Assembly: GCA_002338655.1 (NCBI GenBank)
Contig: DDIU01000010.1
Location: 5,839 to 69,838 of the forward strand
Source of the DNA: Flammeovirgaceae bacterium UBA1842
GTDB lineage: Bacteria; Bacteroidota; Bacteroidia; Cytophagales; Cyclobacteriaceae
Reading direction: 5' to 3'
Length of the DNA: 64,000 nt
Shown in pieces: positions 44,381 through 53,101 of the stretch (position 1 is its first letter; every line of letters starts with the position of its first letter). The position numbers and the translations under genes are program-made. The notes under the pieces are model-generated. The model worked only from the letters and a program-made list of their open reading frames with translations, was not told where the DNA came from and made no database searches.

Positions 44381-45196
44381 TTAATACAAATAATTTAACG
44401 CTGTTTGGTCATCGTTGTTGAATGGTCTGTCTCCACCATCCGTACAAGCCAGCATCCATGATTTCGCTGATGCCGTTGCACCTGTTGGAGTTCCTGGGAT
44501 GTGGTTTGCACCTACACCAGCAGTACCTTCATTGGAAGCTGAACCACCACAGCTGATGCTTCTATCGAAGTAATCTGTGTGACGGAAACCAATACAGTGA
44601 CCCATTTCATGGCCCATAATAGTAGCAATACCACCTGTACTCAATCCATAAGATGACTCAAGTATTCCACTCATTTTAATTTGTCCGTAAGGATTACAGT
44701 TACTTGGGAACCCGGCTGATCCTAAGATTCCTTGTCTTTCTTGTCTTTTAGTTAACCTTGTAAAAACAATATCCGCGCTAGAAGAGGTAACTCTTTGAAA
44801 AGTAAGCGACAGGTTCATTGCGTTGTATCTTGATATTGCTAAGTCTAACCCAGCAATCATACCTGCACTATATCCTTTACTACCAGTTGGCGCATAAACA
44901 GTAATCGTTCTAGTACCGCATACTAGATTGTTAGTGCTGTATTGCTCTAGCTCCGGGATATGAGTAGCCTTTTTCATTGTACTCAAATCTGAATCGGTCA
45001 GATAAATGTCATTTTCTACGAGGTAACCATTATCAAAATGGATTACACCCTCGGTACTGAAACCCAATGCATTAATTTGTGAAAGTACTTCCATAGAAAC
45101 CACATCATCTTGTGGTTTTACTTCTTGATTTTCACATGAAATCAGGGCGCCACCAGCCAAGGCAACAGCCACTAACAAAGAATTAAGCTTCTTCAT
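44381..45196 (-). CDS. M57-type zinc metalloprotease, probable lipoprotein (copy 2)
   Basis: 271 residues. It starts MKKLNSLLVAVALAGG with a lipobox-like LISC. The zinc motif GHEMGHCIGFRH and the flanking GILESSYGLSTGGIATI are identical or nearly so to copy 1, as are the C-terminal NHIPGTPTGATA and SWMLACTDG. Differences concentrate in the signal peptide and the first 70 mature residues. The two genes lie head to tail 229 bp apart and both are preceded by a CAAAACCAAA block just before the start, so the promoter region was probably duplicated too. Confidence 0.9.
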   Translation of the reverse strand: MKKLNSLLVAVALAGGALISCENQEVKPQDDVVSMEVLSQINALGFSTEGVIHFDNGYLVENDIYLTDSDLSTMKKATHIPELEQYSTNNLVCGTRTITVYAPTGSKGYSAGMIAGLDLAISRYNAMNLSLTFQRVTSSSADIVFTRLTKRQERQGILGSAGFPSNCNPYGQIKMSGILESSYGLSTGGIATIMGHEMGHCIGFRHTDYFDRSISCGGSASNEGTAGVGANHIPGTPTGATASAKSWMLACTDGGDRPFNNDDQTALNYLY

Positions 45197-45360
45197 AAAA
45201 TTAAATTTTTGGTTTTGTTGAAAAATAAATTCCCGGCAATATCATTTAAAGAATGATATAAAGCAAACATTATTTTTCGCACACCTCAAATAACAAAATT
45301 AAAAGTCTAATTATCAGATGAATACAAAATATTTATGATGTAAAATATTAAATAATAAAA

Positions 45361-46128
45361 TTATATATCTATTTCTATACTTACTGGGCAGTGGTCTGAG
45401 CCCAGAGCATCATTGTGGATTTCTGCCGATTTTATATTTGCCATAAGTGACTCACTGACAAGGAAATAGTCGATTCTCCAACCCACATTTCTACTTCTGG
45501 CATTGAACATATAATTCCAATAAGAGTATTTAACCTCCTCTGGATGCATTTTTCTAAAAGTATCAACAAAGCCATGATCAAGATATTTTTCCAGGCCATC
45601 TATTTCTGCCTGAGTATAGCCGGCTGATTTATTATAATTTTCTTTGGCCCTGGCAATGTCCATCTCCGTATGAGCCACATTCAAATCACCACATAAAATC
45701 ACGGGTTTTGATTTTTCCAACTTCTTTAAATAGTCCAAAAAAGCCTCATCCCAAGATTGTCTGTATTCAAGTCGTTTTAACCCTTGTCCTGAATTAGGTG
45801 TATAGACATTGACCAAAAAGAATTTTTCAAACTCAGCCGTGTTTATTCGGCCTTCTTGATCGTGTTCTTCTATTCCCATATCATGGGTAACATTTAGTGG
45901 CATCACTTTGGATAAAATAGCCGTACCTGAGTAACCCTTTCTCGCTTTGGAGTAGTTCACATAGGCTTCGTAATCAGAAAATATTTCCAATGCTGACTTG
46001 GCTTCTTCTAAAGGGGCTTTGGTCTCTTGTAAGCAAAATATATCAGGCGCTAGGGCATCAATACTGGCTTTAAAATCTTTTTTTATAATTGCCCTTATTC
46101 CATTGACATTCCATGAGACGATTTTCAT
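45361..46128 (-). CDS. xth: Exodeoxyribonuclease III
   Basis: 255 residues from the ATG at 46128 (MKIVSWNVNGIRA), the classical start of the ExoIII/AP endonuclease family. Catalytic features: Asn in WNVNG, Glu in CLQETK, Asp and Asn in GDLNVAH, and the final SDHCP. It repairs abasic sites and degrades DNA from 3' ends. A longer frame starting at 46167 is not family-like. It is divergent from the truncated hemoglobin gene. Confidence 0.95.
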   Translation of the reverse strand: MKIVSWNVNGIRAIIKKDFKASIDALAPDIFCLQETKAPLEEAKSALEIFSDYEAYVNYSKARKGYSGTAILSKVMPLNVTHDMGIEEHDQEGRINTAEFEKFFLVNVYTPNSGQGLKRLEYRQSWDEAFLDYLKKLEKSKPVILCGDLNVAHTEMDIARAKENYNKSAGYTQAEIDGLEKYLDHGFVDTFRKMHPEEVKYSYWNYMFNARSRNVGWRIDYFLVSESLMANIKSAEIHNDALGSDHCPVSIEIDI

Positions 46129-46203
46129 ATCTTTTGCTTTTTGTTTACTGCAAATTGTGGCAATCAAATATGATTGTCAATGATTACCAGTATTTTTAAA
46201 TAT

Positions 46204-46581
46204 ATGGCTGATATTAAGAATAGAAAAGACCTTGAAACATTGATTACCCTCTTTTATCACCGAGCTTTATTGGATGGCAAAATAGGGTTCATATTTACTG
46301 ATGTAGCAAAAATAAATCTTGAGAAACACATCCCAATTATCTGTGACTTTTGGGAGGCCATCCTATTTCAAAAAAACACCTATAAAAAGAATGCCATTAA
46401 AATTCATCAGGACTTAAATGATCAGGTAAAACTTACTGCTGAACATTTTGAGAGTTGGTTAAGTTTGTTCAATACTTGCGTTGACGAATGCTTTGTAGGG
46501 AATAATGCTGAAACGATTAAAATAAGAGCCCGATCTATTGCTACAGTAATGCAGGTGAAATTGGCAGCTAATAGAAAATAG
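46204..46581 (+). CDS. Group III truncated hemoglobin
   Basis: 125 residues from the ATG at 46204. The pattern KDLETLITLFYHRALLDGKIGFIF (residues 8-31, given in part), the distal FWEAILF, and the proximal His in HFESWLSLF match group III truncated hemoglobins, heme proteins that bind oxygen or NO. Earlier in-frame starts (TTG 46174, ATG 46180) would add up to ten residues. It is alone on the plus strand between minus-strand genes and is followed by a hairpin terminator. Confidence 0.9.
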   Translation: MADIKNRKDLETLITLFYHRALLDGKIGFIFTDVAKINLEKHIPIICDFWEAILFQKNTYKKNAIKIHQDLNDQVKLTAEHFESWLSLFNTCVDECFVGNNAETIKIRARSIATVMQVKLAANRK

Positions 46582-46589
46582 TGATTAAA

Positions 46590-46620
46590 AAAGAGGCCGT
46601 CCCTTTGAGACAGCCTCTTT
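46590..46620. terminator. Terminator between truncated hemoglobin and floA
   Basis: An 8-bp stem (46590-46597 with 46613-46620) extended by a GTC/GAC pair across one mismatch, with A and T runs outside. It sits between convergent genes. Confidence 0.75.
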
Positions 46621-46639
46621 TATAATGGTAGTTGGAATC

Positions 46640-47632
46640 TTATTCTCCCTTACCTTTTGATTTCGATGAACCCTTGCTAGGCTTGGCAATGGATTCACGC
46701 ATTTCAGTATCTGCCTGAATATTTTCCATTTTATAATAGTCCATAATACCAAGATTACCAGACCTGAATGATTCGGCCATGGCTTTTGGCACCTCAGCTT
46801 CTGCTTCGATTACCTTCGCACGTGCCTCTTGTGCTTTCGCTTTCATTTCCTGCTCAACGGCTACGGCCATTGCACGTCTTTCCTCAGCTTTAGCTTCAGC
46901 TACTTTCAAGTCGGCAGAAGCTTGGTCAGTCTGTAATTTGGCTCCAATGTTGGCACCTACATCCACATCGGCAATATCAATGGACAGTATTTCAAAAGCT
47001 GTGCCTGCATCCAGTCCCCTTTGTAAAACAAGCTTTGATATTTTATCAGGATTCTCAAGTACATGCTTGTGAGATTGCGCTGAACCAATGGAGGTTACAA
47101 TACCTTCACCTACCCTGGCCAGAATGGTATCTTCACCTGCTCCACCAACTAATTGTTGGATATTGGCCCTCACCGTAACACGGGCTACTGCTATTAACTG
47201 GATACCATCGGCAGCTACAGCTGCTACCTTAGGCGTAGTAATCACTTTGGGATTTACTGATATCTGCACTGCTTCAAAAACATCCCTACCTGCTAAGTCA
47301 ATAGCAGTAGCTTGCTTGAAAGTCAAATTAATATTTGCCTTATCTGCAGAAATCAAAGCCTTGATTACAGAAGGTACATGACCACCAGCCAAATAATGTG
47401 TTTCCAGCTCCTTCACACTTATCATCAAACCTGCCTTAGTAGCAGTAATAAGTGAGTTGACAATAACTCCGGGAGGCACCTTCCTTATACGCATGAACAT
47501 TAGCTCAAATAAGCCAACCTTTACATTAGAAAAACGGGCGGTGATCCATAAGCCCACTGGTATAAAATAGAGAAACACGAAAAATCCGATGATCCCTAAA
47601 AATATTATTACGATAAATCCTATTCCTTCCAT
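46640..47632 (-). CDS. floA: Flotillin-like protein FloA (UPF0365)
   Basis: 330 residues. N-terminal membrane hairpin (about 5-30), then an SPFH/flotillin core with a long Ala/Glu-rich helical segment (about 215-290, with KAEERRAMAVAVEQEMKAK) and a Ser/Lys-rich tail. The conserved GLMISVKELETHYLAGGHV stretch near 68-86 is typical of FloA. These scaffold proteins organise membrane microdomains. It lies 6 bp downstream of an nfeD gene, the usual operon partner. Confidence 0.94.
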   Translation of the reverse strand: MEGIGFIVIIFLGIIGFFVFLYFIPVGLWITARFSNVKVGLFELMFMRIRKVPPGVIVNSLITATKAGLMISVKELETHYLAGGHVPSVIKALISADKANINLTFKQATAIDLAGRDVFEAVQISVNPKVITTPKVAAVAADGIQLIAVARVTVRANIQQLVGGAGEDTILARVGEGIVTSIGSAQSHKHVLENPDKISKLVLQRGLDAGTAFEILSIDIADVDVGANIGAKLQTDQASADLKVAEAKAEERRAMAVAVEQEMKAKAQEARAKVIEAEAEVPKAMAESFRSGNLGIMDYYKMENIQADTEMRESIAKPSKGSSKSKGKGE

Positions 47633-47638
47633 GGGTGT

Positions 47639-48109
47639 TTATTTGATTGGTTCTACAATTATATTATTGATTTCAATTTTAATTATTCTTAATGGTGTAC
47701 CACTATCCACATAATTTCCAGTGGTTTTCACTTCATATTCCCTGTTGAAAAATTTAGCTTTCCCTATTGGCTTCAAAGTTGAAATAGCCTTTCCTTCATC
47801 CCCCACCTTAATGTCATCTGTGTGTCCTTCATTCACCTTGCTCTCCATGGTATGTTTAAGCGAAAACTTATCCCATGTTTTACTTTTAAAGCTATAGTAC
47901 AAGGTTAAGACAAAAAATACAGACGCCCCACCTGTTAACCACCATCCAGTCTCACTCCCAAAATATTGAAAGCCCAGATATAAGCCAAACACAGTAGCTG
48001 CCAATCCCAATACACCTACCACGGTAGTGCCGGGCACAAAAAGTATCTCTATTACCAGGAGGGCAAAGCCTGCAACAATGAGTAATATGACGGAAATCCA
48101 ATCAGACAT
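47639..48109 (-). CDS. NfeD family membrane protein
   Basis: 156 residues. Three or four hydrophobic segments (about 5-25, 29-50, 57-77) precede a C-terminal OB-fold-like domain (GDEGKAISTLKPIGKAKF and SGTPLRIIKIE). This is the short NfeD form that accompanies flotillin-like proteins. Its overlap-free 6-bp spacing to floA supports a two-gene operon. Confidence 0.92.
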   Translation of the reverse strand: MSDWISVILLIVAGFALLVIEILFVPGTTVVGVLGLAATVFGLYLGFQYFGSETGWWLTGGASVFFVLTLYYSFKSKTWDKFSLKHTMESKVNEGHTDDIKVGDEGKAISTLKPIGKAKFFNREYEVKTTGNYVDSGTPLRIIKIEINNIIVEPIK

Positions 48110-48146
48110 AGGCTTTATTTAGAAAAGGCTAAAGCTACTAAAAATA

Positions 48147-50258
48147 TCAGTCAGTAACTTTTACCCATGACGATTTTTTCATTGCTAAATATTCTTCAAA
48201 TCGGGCGTCATAAACCAAACCATCAAAGTTGATTGGTATTATATCCACACCGTTGTCAGAAATGACCCCAAATTTAGTAAACAGACTAACTAAGACCTTT
48301 CCATTTCCTAAATCAACCAATGAATCATATTTTGCATTGACCAGAAGCGAGCCATCCTTTTCTAGGAGTCCATATTTCCCGTTGCGTTTTACAAGATACC
48401 TTCCGTTATTCTGATATGTTATTGCCTCATAGTTATCAGAAGATACTGATTTGCCCATTTTATTGATGAGACCATAGCTCGTTTTATACTTAACAACAGC
48501 CACCCCTCCATTGAATGCACTTACCTCGTCATATAATGGCTGTACAATGATGTTTTCCTGTTTATCAATAAACCCCCAACGCCCCAATATTTTAACGGCC
48601 ACGAGTCCTTCGCTAAAATCCCCTACATTTTCATATCGGTTGGCAATGATCAATCGGTTTTGATTATCAATAAAACCGTACCTATTGTTTTGCTTTACAG
48701 CAAACAGTTCATCACTTGAAGGGCGTATTTCATCAAAGCGTTGGCTTGGGATATCCCGGTTTACTATTCTCCCGTTAAAATCAATCTTCCAAAGTCCACC
48801 ATCTGTTAGATGTTCCAAAAGATGGTTCTCTTTTACATCTACCTTGTTTTCGGTAAAGTAAATGGTTTCGTCTTCAAAGCTTCGCAACGTTGTTAAGCGG
48901 CTATCCATTGCCAAGTAAAGGTCTGCATTAATTATCTTGAGCCTTGCCTTTCTAGGGTAAACGGCCCATTCCCCCGTTTTATCAATAATGCCATACTCTC
49001 CATGAAATTTGACTACTACCTTATTGTGTTCAAACTCCCCCACTTTATCATAAACACAGGGAAGAATCTCTTCCCCTGCCCGATTGATAAATCCCCAATA
49101 TCCTTTTCTCTTTACTGGATAATAATACCCTGATCTCTTACCAATTTCATCATAAGTCTGATTTGACTTTTTAATTCCAAAAGAATCGTACAGTGACCAT
49201 TCGTCTTTAATTTTTGCATAAAAAACATCATTGATGATAATTAATGAATCAAACCGTGCGGTCAATAGCTCGGATCCATCGGCATTCAGTATGCCCCATT
49301 TTTGATTCATTTGAAAGGTTGTTTTTCCGTTGATTTCAGAGCCGATGAATGAATATTCCTTTGGGGTAAGTGATTTGCCATCCCTATCGATCAGCCATTG
49401 TTTCCCATTGGCACTTACTTTATACCTATCCACGCCATAAGGTTCTATATCATCGAAATTCCAAGCTAGAATGGTCTCCGTGCCTTTTATTAATTGCCAT
49501 TGATCAAAAATCTTTGTTTCAGGTTCTTTTTCATACCTCACTTCTTTATAAATGGGATCCGCTATTATTTGGCCATTTATATCTATTATTCCCCGCAAAT
49601 GATTTGCGAAAATGGTGGCATACCTATTTTTGAAAGAGGAGATGCTATCAAGCTCAAATCCTAATACTTGTTTTCCAGAGTCGTTAAAAATTGCGGTTTT
49701 ATTTTCAAAATCCTGGACTGAAAACCGAAGGTTTCCCAACGATTCAATGTCCTTGTATTTTACGGGAATAATTACTTTATCGCCCAAATCGACCACCCCG
49801 TACTGATAACTGCGCCCATATTTGATTCCAACTATTGCCCGAAGTCCGGTTAGCTCAATTGATGAATACTTAAAAGGTAATACCGATTTCCCCTGTTTAT
49901 TGATTAAACCGAGGAAATCACGACCGGTCAATTTTCCTTTAATAGAGGCTATGTAAAGGTTGTCACCAGCGGGATAAAGGCGAGTGTAGTAATTTTCGGT
50001 GGTCTGTTGACCATCCAGACTTAATATCCCCCAGTATTCACCTGACTTATACCCAATAACATTATTGTTTGGTGTGTGCAAGCCATTACTCCAACCTAAC
50101 TGTTCATATTTTGCAGGGATCACAACATTTCCATTGGTATCTGACAGGCCTACCTTTCCATTATCATAAAAAAGTTTGAAGTCTTCAGCCTGAAGAGAAA
50201 ATGCAAAAACGATGGGCAAAATATAAATTAACCCTTTTAAAAAATATTTCATTCTCAT
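48147..50258 (-). CDS. WG repeat-containing secreted protein (1)
   Basis: 703 residues with a signal peptide ending near SLQAED. The body is made of many repeats of about 25-45 residues centred on WG/YG-x(2)-D/N-x-x-G blocks: GKVGLSDTNGNVVIPAKY, KQWLIDRDGKSL, GYWGFINRAGEEILPCVY, GEYGIIDKTGE, GRWGFIDKQENIIVQPLY, GKYGLLEKDGSLL. This is the WG (KWG Leptospira-type) repeat pattern. No catalytic domain is attached. The protein should lie in the periplasm or at the surface. A second WG-repeat protein is at 54789-57383. Confidence 0.92.
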   Translation of the reverse strand: MRMKYFLKGLIYILPIVFAFSLQAEDFKLFYDNGKVGLSDTNGNVVIPAKYEQLGWSNGLHTPNNNVIGYKSGEYWGILSLDGQQTTENYYTRLYPAGDNLYIASIKGKLTGRDFLGLINKQGKSVLPFKYSSIELTGLRAIVGIKYGRSYQYGVVDLGDKVIIPVKYKDIESLGNLRFSVQDFENKTAIFNDSGKQVLGFELDSISSFKNRYATIFANHLRGIIDINGQIIADPIYKEVRYEKEPETKIFDQWQLIKGTETILAWNFDDIEPYGVDRYKVSANGKQWLIDRDGKSLTPKEYSFIGSEINGKTTFQMNQKWGILNADGSELLTARFDSLIIINDVFYAKIKDEWSLYDSFGIKKSNQTYDEIGKRSGYYYPVKRKGYWGFINRAGEEILPCVYDKVGEFEHNKVVVKFHGEYGIIDKTGEWAVYPRKARLKIINADLYLAMDSRLTTLRSFEDETIYFTENKVDVKENHLLEHLTDGGLWKIDFNGRIVNRDIPSQRFDEIRPSSDELFAVKQNNRYGFIDNQNRLIIANRYENVGDFSEGLVAVKILGRWGFIDKQENIIVQPLYDEVSAFNGGVAVVKYKTSYGLINKMGKSVSSDNYEAITYQNNGRYLVKRNGKYGLLEKDGSLLVNAKYDSLVDLGNGKVLVSLFTKFGVISDNGVDIIPINFDGLVYDARFEEYLAMKKSSWVKVTD

Positions 50259-50337
50259 TCAATATGGGCAAAAGTAGAAGTTTTTATGCCCATTCATATG
50301 TGCAAATAAAATAATTGGTCAAATAGTTTAAAACCCA

Positions 50338-50364
50338 TTTTTGATAAATGCGTTATATCAAAAA
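50338..50364. promoter_or_regulatory. Inverted repeat abutting a small ORF start
   Basis: A perfect 9-bp AT-rich inverted repeat (50338-50346 with 50356-50364, 9-nt spacer) ends at the A of the ATG of the 67-residue membrane gene. It could be an operator or an mRNA hairpin covering the start. Confidence 0.3.
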
Positions 50365-50567
50365 TGAGAACGTTGACGACATTCCTTATTTGGTGCATAT
50401 TATTTATTTTATGTTGGCCACTTGCTATTATAGCCCTATTTCTGTTTCCACTCATCTGGCTTATTTCTATCCCATTTCGGATAGTTGGCGTTACGGTTTC
50501 TGCTTTGCTTCAATTGGTGAAAGCCATTCTCTTATTTCCATTTAAAGTAGTTGGTGTAAAAGTATAA
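50364..50567 (+). CDS. Small membrane protein, function unknown
   Basis: 67 residues, almost entirely hydrophobic: one long or two tight membrane segments (about 5-38, with WCILFILCWPLAII) and an amphipathic C-terminal helix (LLQLVKAILLFPFK). No catalytic residue. It lies 27 bp before the secreted propeller gene on the same strand, suggesting co-transcription. Another frame overlapping here (starting 50348) looks like non-coding read-through. Confidence 0.65.
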   Translation: MRTLTTFLIWCILFILCWPLAIIALFLFPLIWLISIPFRIVGVTVSALLQLVKAILLFPFKVVGVKV

Positions 50568-50593
50568 TTTCCCTGTATTCGTATATTGGCAGT

Positions 50594-51430
50594 ATGAGAA
50601 TACTATTAATTTTAATACTGGCACCATTATACGCAGTTAATGCCCAGCCAAATACAGAAGTTTACCTATTTGATTTGAACAAATCAGGAGGGCTCTATTC
50701 AATCAGCAACCCTTATAATGTAAGTGCCCAGAATCCTGGTTATGATAATCAACCTCATTTTGCCCCTGATCGCAGTCTTCTATATACCGGAGCAAGAAAT
50801 GGACAGACAGACGTAATCCGATTTGATTTGGCAACAAAAAAATCAACGAATGAAACCAACACTCCTCAAAATGAATACTCACCAACACCTGTACCTAATC
50901 AAAATACATTTAGCTGCATTTATGATAGTATTCAAAATCTGGTAAAATACTCTCCCAATAGCAGTAGAGAGATTTTAATAGCTGATTTAGTGGTGGGATA
51001 TCATAGCTGGTTTGATGACAAAACGGTGGTAGTATTTGCCTTGGGTGATGTATTTACCCTACAATCATATAATATTGAAACCAAGGTGAAGCAAATCCTG
51101 GATGAAAACATCGGTCGCTCCCTGCATAAAATCCCCGGTCAGGACCGGATCAGTTACATCAGTAAAAAGTCTGATCCTTGGACAATTATTAGTATCAATC
51201 CATTGACAGGGAGTAAAAAAACATTGGCCACTACATTGGAAGGAGTTGAAGATATGGCTTGGACGCCAGATGGAATGATGTTAATGGGAAAAGGAAATAA
51301 ACTGTATCAATTTGACGCTATGAAAGGCTGGTTAGAAATAGCCGATCTTTCAGTATTTAATCTATCTGGAATTACCCGATTAGCAGTAAGTCCTGATGGT
51401 CAAAAAATTGCGGTTGTGGTAAATGAGTAA
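50594..51430 (+). CDS. Secreted TolB/PD40-like beta-propeller protein
   Basis: 278 residues with a signal peptide ending near AVNAQ. Repeated blade motifs are visible: QPHFAPDRSLLYTGARNGQTDV (near 53-74, given in part), MAWTPDGMMLMGKGNKLYQFD and RLAVSPDGQKIAVVV. This is the PD40/TolB propeller pattern without the TolB N-terminal domain. No enzymatic signature. Function unknown, envelope location inferred. Confidence 0.82.
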   Translation: MRILLILILAPLYAVNAQPNTEVYLFDLNKSGGLYSISNPYNVSAQNPGYDNQPHFAPDRSLLYTGARNGQTDVIRFDLATKKSTNETNTPQNEYSPTPVPNQNTFSCIYDSIQNLVKYSPNSSREILIADLVVGYHSWFDDKTVVVFALGDVFTLQSYNIETKVKQILDENIGRSLHKIPGQDRISYISKKSDPWTIISINPLTGSKKTLATTLEGVEDMAWTPDGMMLMGKGNKLYQFDAMKGWLEIADLSVFNLSGITRLAVSPDGQKIAVVVNE

Positions 51431-51433
51431 AAA

Positions 51434-51541
51434 TTACTTTTTAGTCACTTCCTTTTTCATAGCAAGTCTGAGAAAGAATAAAAAACCTCCCACTACTGTC
51501 CCAATAATAAAAATCATTGATATTATGGCTCCTATGCTCAT
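51434..51541 (-). CDS. MetS-like small subunit of NSS transporter
   Basis: 35 residues: MSIGAIISMIFIIGTVVGG, then FLFFLRLAMKKEVTKK, one membrane helix with a positively charged tail. Length and the SIGAIISMIF-type start match the MetS/MaAIMP small subunits that accompany NSS-family methionine/alanine importers. The ATG overlaps the stop of the NSS transporter gene in an ATGA junction, so the pair is translationally coupled. Small size means the call leans on context. Confidence 0.85.
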   Translation of the reverse strand: MSIGAIISMIFIIGTVVGGFLFFLRLAMKKEVTKK

Positions 51542-53043
51542 GATTCTTTAACGAATTTACGGTATAAATATTTATTTAAAAGTAGACCCGCTACAATAGC
51601 CAGTGCCCATTGCGTCACTATTGAGGCATTACTGTAAACGTCAAATACATTCCAATTTCCATTGGCATCAAACCAAGGGTATTCCGAATAGCCTCTTGAC
51701 ATCCACCAATAAATCAGTACAACCGCTAAGGCCACATTAAACGAAAGTGCCACGGTAAAATACTTTACAGGGACATTAAAATCAGAATCCGTATCAATGT
51801 ACTCCTCTTTGAATTTACGCACACCATAGCGCAATACCACGATGATAATCAATAAGCCACTGATAATAAGGCCGATGCCCCAAACCCAGTCCTGATTATT
51901 GAAAAAATTGAGTGAGTAAGCAGATGGAAATCCAAATACAATGCAAAATACTGTGGTACGTAAAGCTGCAGATTTCCTTGTTAAACCCATATCCTTCAGA
52001 TTACTTATAAATAGCTCAAGCATTGGTAAAAGGGAGCTGAAGGCTGCCAAAAAGAACGCCAAAAAGAACACGAATGAAAGTATAGCCCCGCCTGTAATTG
52101 TGGAGAATAACTTTGGAATAATGGTAAATGTCAAGGCCTGATTTCCACTTTGTAAAAACGAGATTGCCTCACCTTCGCTTGCCGCCAGCGCAAAAACTGC
52201 TGGTAATATAGCCATCCCGGCCATTATGGAGGCAGTATTGTTTCCAAACCCACTGATGAAAGTATTGAGCACTACATCTTCGCGCTTTCTTGAATAAGAG
52301 GATATGGTCATGATCAATCCCCACCCTGCACCTGTTGACCAGGCAGACTGTGAAAGTGCTTCGATCCAAATAGTGGGGTTTGAAAAGTGCTTGACATCTA
52401 TGAAAAACATATATTCAAGTCCTTTGAAACCATTTTCCATATTCAAGGAAACCACCATAATTACGATAAGCAACCCAAACAAACTTGGGATCAGTACCTT
52501 ATTGGCTTTTTCCAAACCGTTTTGAATGCCTTTAATCAACAATATAATACCGCCAATAATCGCAGCTATATAAAGAGCAACGGTCATCCAGTTGCCATTG
52601 GAAATGGATTGCCAGTAGTTTTCAAGATAAGTGGGGTCTTCTTGTAAGTGTAAGGCTATTGTTTTGTCACCTGTAATAAAAGCAAAAAGATTTTGAGAGG
52701 AAAGACCAAGGTATTGTAAAGCCCAACCTGTAACTACCGCATAATAAAATGCTATGCCCAATGTACAGATGGTAATAAATAAACCTCCCCATGTCAGTCC
52801 TTTACCTGCAACGCTACCAAAAGAGCCAATAACCCCTTTTTTATATTTTTTTCCAATGGAAAACTCAGCCATCAATATTGGGATGGACCAAATGAGCAGA
52901 AACAATATCCATAATATAAGGAAGGCTCCTCCGTATTGTCCTGCCAATCTGGGAAAACGCCATAAATTACCCGCTCCGATGGCCATACCAAGTGAGGCGA
53001 GAACGATGCCCCAGCGGTTGCTAAACTCTTCTGTTTTTATCAT
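51538..53043 (-). CDS. Sodium-dependent neurotransmitter:sodium symporter (NSS) family transporter
   Basis: 501 residues, 11-12 membrane segments. The NSS signature is at the N-terminus: NRWGIVLASLGMAIGAGNLWRFPRL (residues about 9-33, given in part), with the GAGNLWRFP sodium/substrate site. LeuT-type amino-acid symporters use this fold; together with the MetS-like subunit that overlaps its 3' end, an amino-acid importer (perhaps methionine or alanine) is likely. The downstream small subunit supports the 12-helix MetP-type class. Confidence 0.94.
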   Translation of the reverse strand: MIKTEEFSNRWGIVLASLGMAIGAGNLWRFPRLAGQYGGAFLILWILFLLIWSIPILMAEFSIGKKYKKGVIGSFGSVAGKGLTWGGLFITICTLGIAFYYAVVTGWALQYLGLSSQNLFAFITGDKTIALHLQEDPTYLENYWQSISNGNWMTVALYIAAIIGGIILLIKGIQNGLEKANKVLIPSLFGLLIVIMVVSLNMENGFKGLEYMFFIDVKHFSNPTIWIEALSQSAWSTGAGWGLIMTISSYSRKREDVVLNTFISGFGNNTASIMAGMAILPAVFALAASEGEAISFLQSGNQALTFTIIPKLFSTITGGAILSFVFFLAFFLAAFSSLLPMLELFISNLKDMGLTRKSAALRTTVFCIVFGFPSAYSLNFFNNQDWVWGIGLIISGLLIIIVVLRYGVRKFKEEYIDTDSDFNVPVKYFTVALSFNVALAVVLIYWWMSRGYSEYPWFDANGNWNVFDVYSNASIVTQWALAIVAGLLLNKYLYRKFVKES

Positions 53044-53101
53044 TGGATATTGAAATAAGCTTAATGATAGCTAAAAATTGAGAACTAAGGAAATGGAAAT
53101 A

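Noticed and set aside
50348..50545. Alternative 65-codon frame at the small membrane gene
   Set aside because: Its translation is rich in mixed aromatic/polar residues without a domain, and it overlaps the better hydrophobic frame starting at 50364.
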